From contig CAYGJS010000008.1 of NCBI GenBank assembly GCA_964350435.1, positions 1 through 64,000 on the forward strand: DNA of 64,000 nt. The letters run 5' to 3'. A model generated the notes under the pieces. That model was not told the DNA's origin. It saw only the letters and a program-made list of their open reading frames with translations, and searched no databases. Within the stretch, counting starts at the first letter, position 1, and each line of letters begins with the position of its first letter. Below, in pieces: positions 60,893 through 64,000 of the stretch. The translations under genes were made by a program, and so were the position numbers. The stretch is from TMED27 sp964350435 (GTDB taxonomy: Bacteria > Pseudomonadota > Alphaproteobacteria > Micavibrionales > Micavibrionaceae).

Positions 60893-63800
60893 ATGGCGCT
60901 TTCACAGCAACAGATTGATAGCAGACTTGGCGTTGTTAACGATGCCCTTGAGAATCTTGGTTTGTCCGCTGCTGACTTATCTTCTTTGCCTGAAAAATCC
61001 AGAGAAGCCATATCTGTTTTATTTAGCGCATTAAATGCTAATTCAGAAACCCCAATAGTTTTTGATCCAGAAACGACTGATATTTCCGAAATCGCGGAGA
61101 CTTTGCGCGAAATGGCTGAGGATTTTAAAACTCAAGAAGACGATAAGGGTCGTAATGTTTATGACAGAATGGTTAGGTTTTGGAATGACAGGGGTTTGCG
61201 AGGTAATTATCCTTATCGCTCCGATGTACAGGATGCTCTGTCTAAGATTGAGGGCATGCCGGGAATTTTTAAGGATGATCCTGCTAAACTAATTTGGTTA
61301 GTCCAAAATTGCGATACAGTTATTAAGGCTCTGGAAAGCTTAAATGAGAATGGATATCTGAATCCTGAGGGTAATCTGCCCACTAATTTTCCAGAGCCAG
61401 CTGCTCCTGAGCCTAAGCCTGATTCCGAGCCTGCTGCTGAGCCCGAGCCTGAGGATTGGTCTACAGAAACTGCAGAGACTGAAATTTCTGCTGAAGAGCA
61501 GATTGCAATGCAGGTTATGGTTGTTGAAGAAGCGCTTGAAATTTTGGCACCGACATTGAATACAGCGCTTGAAGCGAAGCGATCCGAGATTAGTGCTGGC
61601 GGTGAGGGCTTTATGGGCATACTCACGCAGATGTTTGCCAATATGGTGGGCGGCGAATTGATGACGCTGGAGCTGCCGGAGAATTTTAATGTCGGTGGGA
61701 ATTTTGATTTGCGCTCGCAGGAAGCTCTGCAAGGCATAATGGTGATTTTGAGCCATTCCAGTGTTTTGAATATGTCGCAAGAGCAATTCGGCGTACCGCC
61801 GTGGATGTATACCGAGGCCAAGGGTGCGCATATCATCGCCAATATTGACAAGCTCAAGGAGCTTATGGGGGAAGATGCCTCTCCCGAGGATTTGGCAGAT
61901 CTTGAGAGACGTTTGCCGCTATTGATTGATGCGCTCGATGTTCTCAAGCAAAATTCAAAAATAAAGGATTACAAGCTCTATCAGGCGCGTGGTCAGGTTG
62001 ATATTCCTCCCTATCTGGGCATGGTCTTGGAATCGCAGACCAAGAAATTCGCGCAGATTGACGGTGCGAATGATGTCTTTGATGACTTGGTGAATGCGTT
62101 TACCGGTTTTGGATTGGACAGTTATATGAGTCCGGTTCCTGCGCTTTCTGAAAATGCCGAGGGCACGCGTGAAGCAGAGTTGGCGGCGGCCTATACCAAG
62201 ATGCAGGAGGCGTACAGAGCGGCGTCAGCCGCGGGGCAGCGGCCTTCAGGGGAGACATTTGAGGATTTTGCCTTCAGCATGATTTACACGGCGTCGATGT
62301 TGCCGCTTGGTAATGCGGAGCAGCGTAGGATTTTCACCGCAGGGATGCGCGATGCGATTGCGACCGGGAACGGGGCGGCTTTTGCAACCGAAGCTATGGC
62401 GACACAGGATCAGCTCAACGAGACGGGGCCGTCTTCTTACCAATGGCCGGGAAGTCGGGATGTTATGCTGCACCCTGATTTGGTGAAACACCCGCCGAGC
62501 TTTAATGACGGCGGCCAGACCTGTAGCGCGAATGACGTGATTGATGCGTTTAACGCGGCGCAGAATGAGCATGGCCGCGAGTTTTTGGGTCAGCAGACGC
62601 CGTTGATTTTTGAAGCGGGTGGCAGAACCTATGTTGCCGCGATTGATGTGGGTACGAAGATATTCGCGATCGAGGAGATTAATCTTAACCTTGTGCAACA
62701 GCGTGTCGGAGAGCTGGCGGTGGCGGGTAAGAGCAATACGGAGATTGCCGATGCTGTCCGATCGTCTGATCCCGGGTTTGCGCTGCTGTTTCAGGCGAGC
62801 GGGACAATTTCGCGTATGCATTATTTTAGACCGGAGGGGATTTCGGATTTTCAAATGCTTGTGAAGCCTTTGGATGAGGTGTCGGTTCTGGCGGCATCTG
62901 CGGATGAGGATGCGACTGTTGAGAGGTCTTCGCCGTCAGAGGGGGGGGTGTATGTTCCGGGTACAGGCGCGGCGATGTCGCCTGCAGAGGCGGAGGCTTT
63001 GGCGAAGGATCGTAAGGCGGAGGAGGTTCCCGCGACAAGGGAGCAGATTGACGATATTGCTGCGGTTTCTCGATTAACCGCGCAGATGATGGGTGGGCCG
63101 CAGCTTTTATCTCCGCAGGAACTTGCATTGTTGCAGCGGGTACGAGCATTTCAGGAGAGCCGGCATGACGGGCGTTTGAGTATTGGTTCGGGGGGGAATA
63201 TGACCTTCCGCGTGAGAGGGGTGGATGTTGCGGACGTTAGCGGCGCCGAGGGCGGGCAGGTCGCGGCGTATTATGACCGCACAGCCGAGCGCGTTGTGGC
63301 GATGGATTTGCCGCCGGATTTGCAGGGGCTTCATGATCCGGCGAAATTTAAGGATGTGGCGGCGCAGTATGCGCGGCGTGAGGGTGAGAATTACAGGGAA
63401 CATGCGATGCGTGTTAAGGAGAGTTTACCTGCGCTGGATGCGTTGGTTTCATCATATAGAACGCAGCGTTTTGAGCGCAAGGGTATGATAGATTACAGCA
63501 CATATGGCGGCGATCTTGTGCGGGTTTTGGCGGTTATACGGTCGCAAAGTGCGGAGCATGATTTGCGTTTGCGCGCTGGGGCGGAGGCAGAGGTTGATGA
63601 AGAACAGCCAAGAACGATATTTGGGCGGGTTGCCAAGGGCGCGAAGGGTTTTGGCGGTGGAATTGTCGACGGGGTTACTGGTAAGGTTGACGATTTGGGC
63701 AAGGATGCGGCGCGGACGGGCGAGCAGGCACGCGAGAGAGCTCAAGAACTAAAAGAGATTCCTGGTCAGGTGGCCGAGCGAGTCCGTGGTTTGAGGGATA

Positions 63801-63952
63801 AAGCCGGAAAAGTATTTGAGGGCGTGCGTGAGGATGGCCCTGAGGCTGTGCGCGATTCTTGCCGTGACTTTAAGGATGGGGCGAGAGACATATGTGGGCC
63901 GTTTACCGATCAGGCGGTTAAGGATGGGCCTCCCGTTGATCCTAAACAATAG
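60893..63952 (+). CDS. Large protein of unknown function (1,019 residues)
   Basis: No domain is recognised. There is no signal peptide or membrane helix. The N-terminal 150 residues are helical (RLGVVNDALENLGLSAADLS); a proline/acidic linker at about residues 165-205 (AAPEPKPDSEPAAEPEPEDW) separates it from a long helical middle with LGMVLESQTKKFAQIDGAND and CSANDVIDAFNAAQNEHGRE. A C-terminal segment from about residue 900 is charged and repetitive (VDDLGKDAARTGEQARERAQ). Cysteines are few. The 5' third of the gene appears more AT-rich than the rest, so a composite origin is possible. Cytoplasmic or structural function cannot be told. Confidence 0.6.
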   Translation: MALSQQQIDSRLGVVNDALENLGLSAADLSSLPEKSREAISVLFSALNANSETPIVFDPETTDISEIAETLREMAEDFKTQEDDKGRNVYDRMVRFWNDRGLRGNYPYRSDVQDALSKIEGMPGIFKDDPAKLIWLVQNCDTVIKALESLNENGYLNPEGNLPTNFPEPAAPEPKPDSEPAAEPEPEDWSTETAETEISAEEQIAMQVMVVEEALEILAPTLNTALEAKRSEISAGGEGFMGILTQMFANMVGGELMTLELPENFNVGGNFDLRSQEALQGIMVILSHSSVLNMSQEQFGVPPWMYTEAKGAHIIANIDKLKELMGEDASPEDLADLERRLPLLIDALDVLKQNSKIKDYKLYQARGQVDIPPYLGMVLESQTKKFAQIDGANDVFDDLVNAFTGFGLDSYMSPVPALSENAEGTREAELAAAYTKMQEAYRAASAAGQRPSGETFEDFAFSMIYTASMLPLGNAEQRRIFTAGMRDAIATGNGAAFATEAMATQDQLNETGPSSYQWPGSRDVMLHPDLVKHPPSFNDGGQTCSANDVIDAFNAAQNEHGREFLGQQTPLIFEAGGRTYVAAIDVGTKIFAIEEINLNLVQQRVGELAVAGKSNTEIADAVRSSDPGFALLFQASGTISRMHYFRPEGISDFQMLVKPLDEVSVLAASADEDATVERSSPSEGGVYVPGTGAAMSPAEAEALAKDRKAEEVPATREQIDDIAAVSRLTAQMMGGPQLLSPQELALLQRVRAFQESRHDGRLSIGSGGNMTFRVRGVDVADVSGAEGGQVAAYYDRTAERVVAMDLPPDLQGLHDPAKFKDVAAQYARREGENYREHAMRVKESLPALDALVSSYRTQRFERKGMIDYSTYGGDLVRVLAVIRSQSAEHDLRLRAGAEAEVDEEQPRTIFGRVAKGAKGFGGGIVDGVTGKVDDLGKDAARTGEQARERAQELKEIPGQVAERVRGLRDKAGKVFEGVREDGPEAVRDSCRDFKDGARDICGPFTDQAVKDGPPVDPKQ

Positions 63953-64000
63953 TATCTAAATCTTTATAGTGTCTTCATTGTTTGATGTAAAAATTATACT

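Overview
The window looks like one contiguous piece of chromosome from a free-living, aerobic alphaproteobacterium of moderate GC content. The assignment rests on gene content: an aa3-type cytochrome c oxidase cluster with ctaB, ctaG, surf1 and a DUF983 gene; a roughly 1,600-residue NAD-dependent glutamate dehydrogenase; an IalB-family protein; DUF1223 and DUF1674 (SDHAF4-like) genes; a radA-cvpA-purF run; and an RNase E with a long acidic/RG-rich insertion. A Micavibrio-like lineage is possible but I cannot prove it from this sequence. There are no tRNA or rRNA genes, no prophage, no CRISPR array and no transposase.

Layout. 1-4 kb: the start of a PAS sensor histidine kinase, then a DsbD/ScsB-like thiol reductase with a secreted redoxin. 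4-10.7 kb: acetoacetyl-CoA synthetase, a class I aminotransferase coupled to a SPOUT RNA methyltransferase, an IalB protein and an M23 cell-wall peptidase. 10.7-18.8 kb: the minus-strand cytochrome oxidase cluster (coxB, coxA, ctaB, a 40-aa membrane protein, a 100-aa secreted protein, ctaG, coxC, DUF983, surf1), interrupted after coxA by two secreted CDGxxW-motif proteins. 18.9-28.8 kb: rsmE/ubiA, the large glutamate dehydrogenase, and a System II cytochrome c maturation operon (resB-ccsA-tlpA-like). 28.8-42 kb: SRP RNA, dnaX-ybaB-xth, DUF1223 and SDHAF4-like genes, chorismate mutase-rsmB, rpe-heparinase-like, a degenerate EAL protein, radA, cvpA and purF. 42-47 kb: mscS and the yfgM-like/bamB/der set, with a four-helix-bundle (S23-like) gene between bamB and der. 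47-64 kb: a redoxin, a predicted outer-membrane barrel, icd, an L,D-transpeptidase, an AmiC-type amidase divergent from rne, a pilin-like protein, leucine dehydrogenase, a probable small RNA, a secreted coiled-coil protein, a glycosyltransferase, and an unrecognised 1,019-residue protein.

How the genes fit together. Much of the window serves aerobic respiration: oxidase subunits, heme O synthesis (ctaB), copper and heme insertion (ctaG, surf1), ubiquinone synthesis (ubiA), cytochrome c maturation (resB/ccsA with thiol reductants), TCA-cycle enzymes (icd, an SDH flavinylation factor), and amino-acid and ketone-body catabolism feeding the cycle. A second theme is the envelope: M23 peptidase, L,D-transpeptidase, amidase, BamB and MscS.

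The most unusual content is non-coding. Five copies of a roughly 58-bp palindromic core (and two copies of a second core) lie at gene ends. Each is enclosed by 20-26 bp inverted arms that match each other but differ from copy to copy; in several copies one arm is the neighbouring gene's own coding or stop-codon sequence. Separately, the S23-like gene is enclosed by inverted arrays of 7-bp repeats that abut the bamB stop codon and the der start codon.
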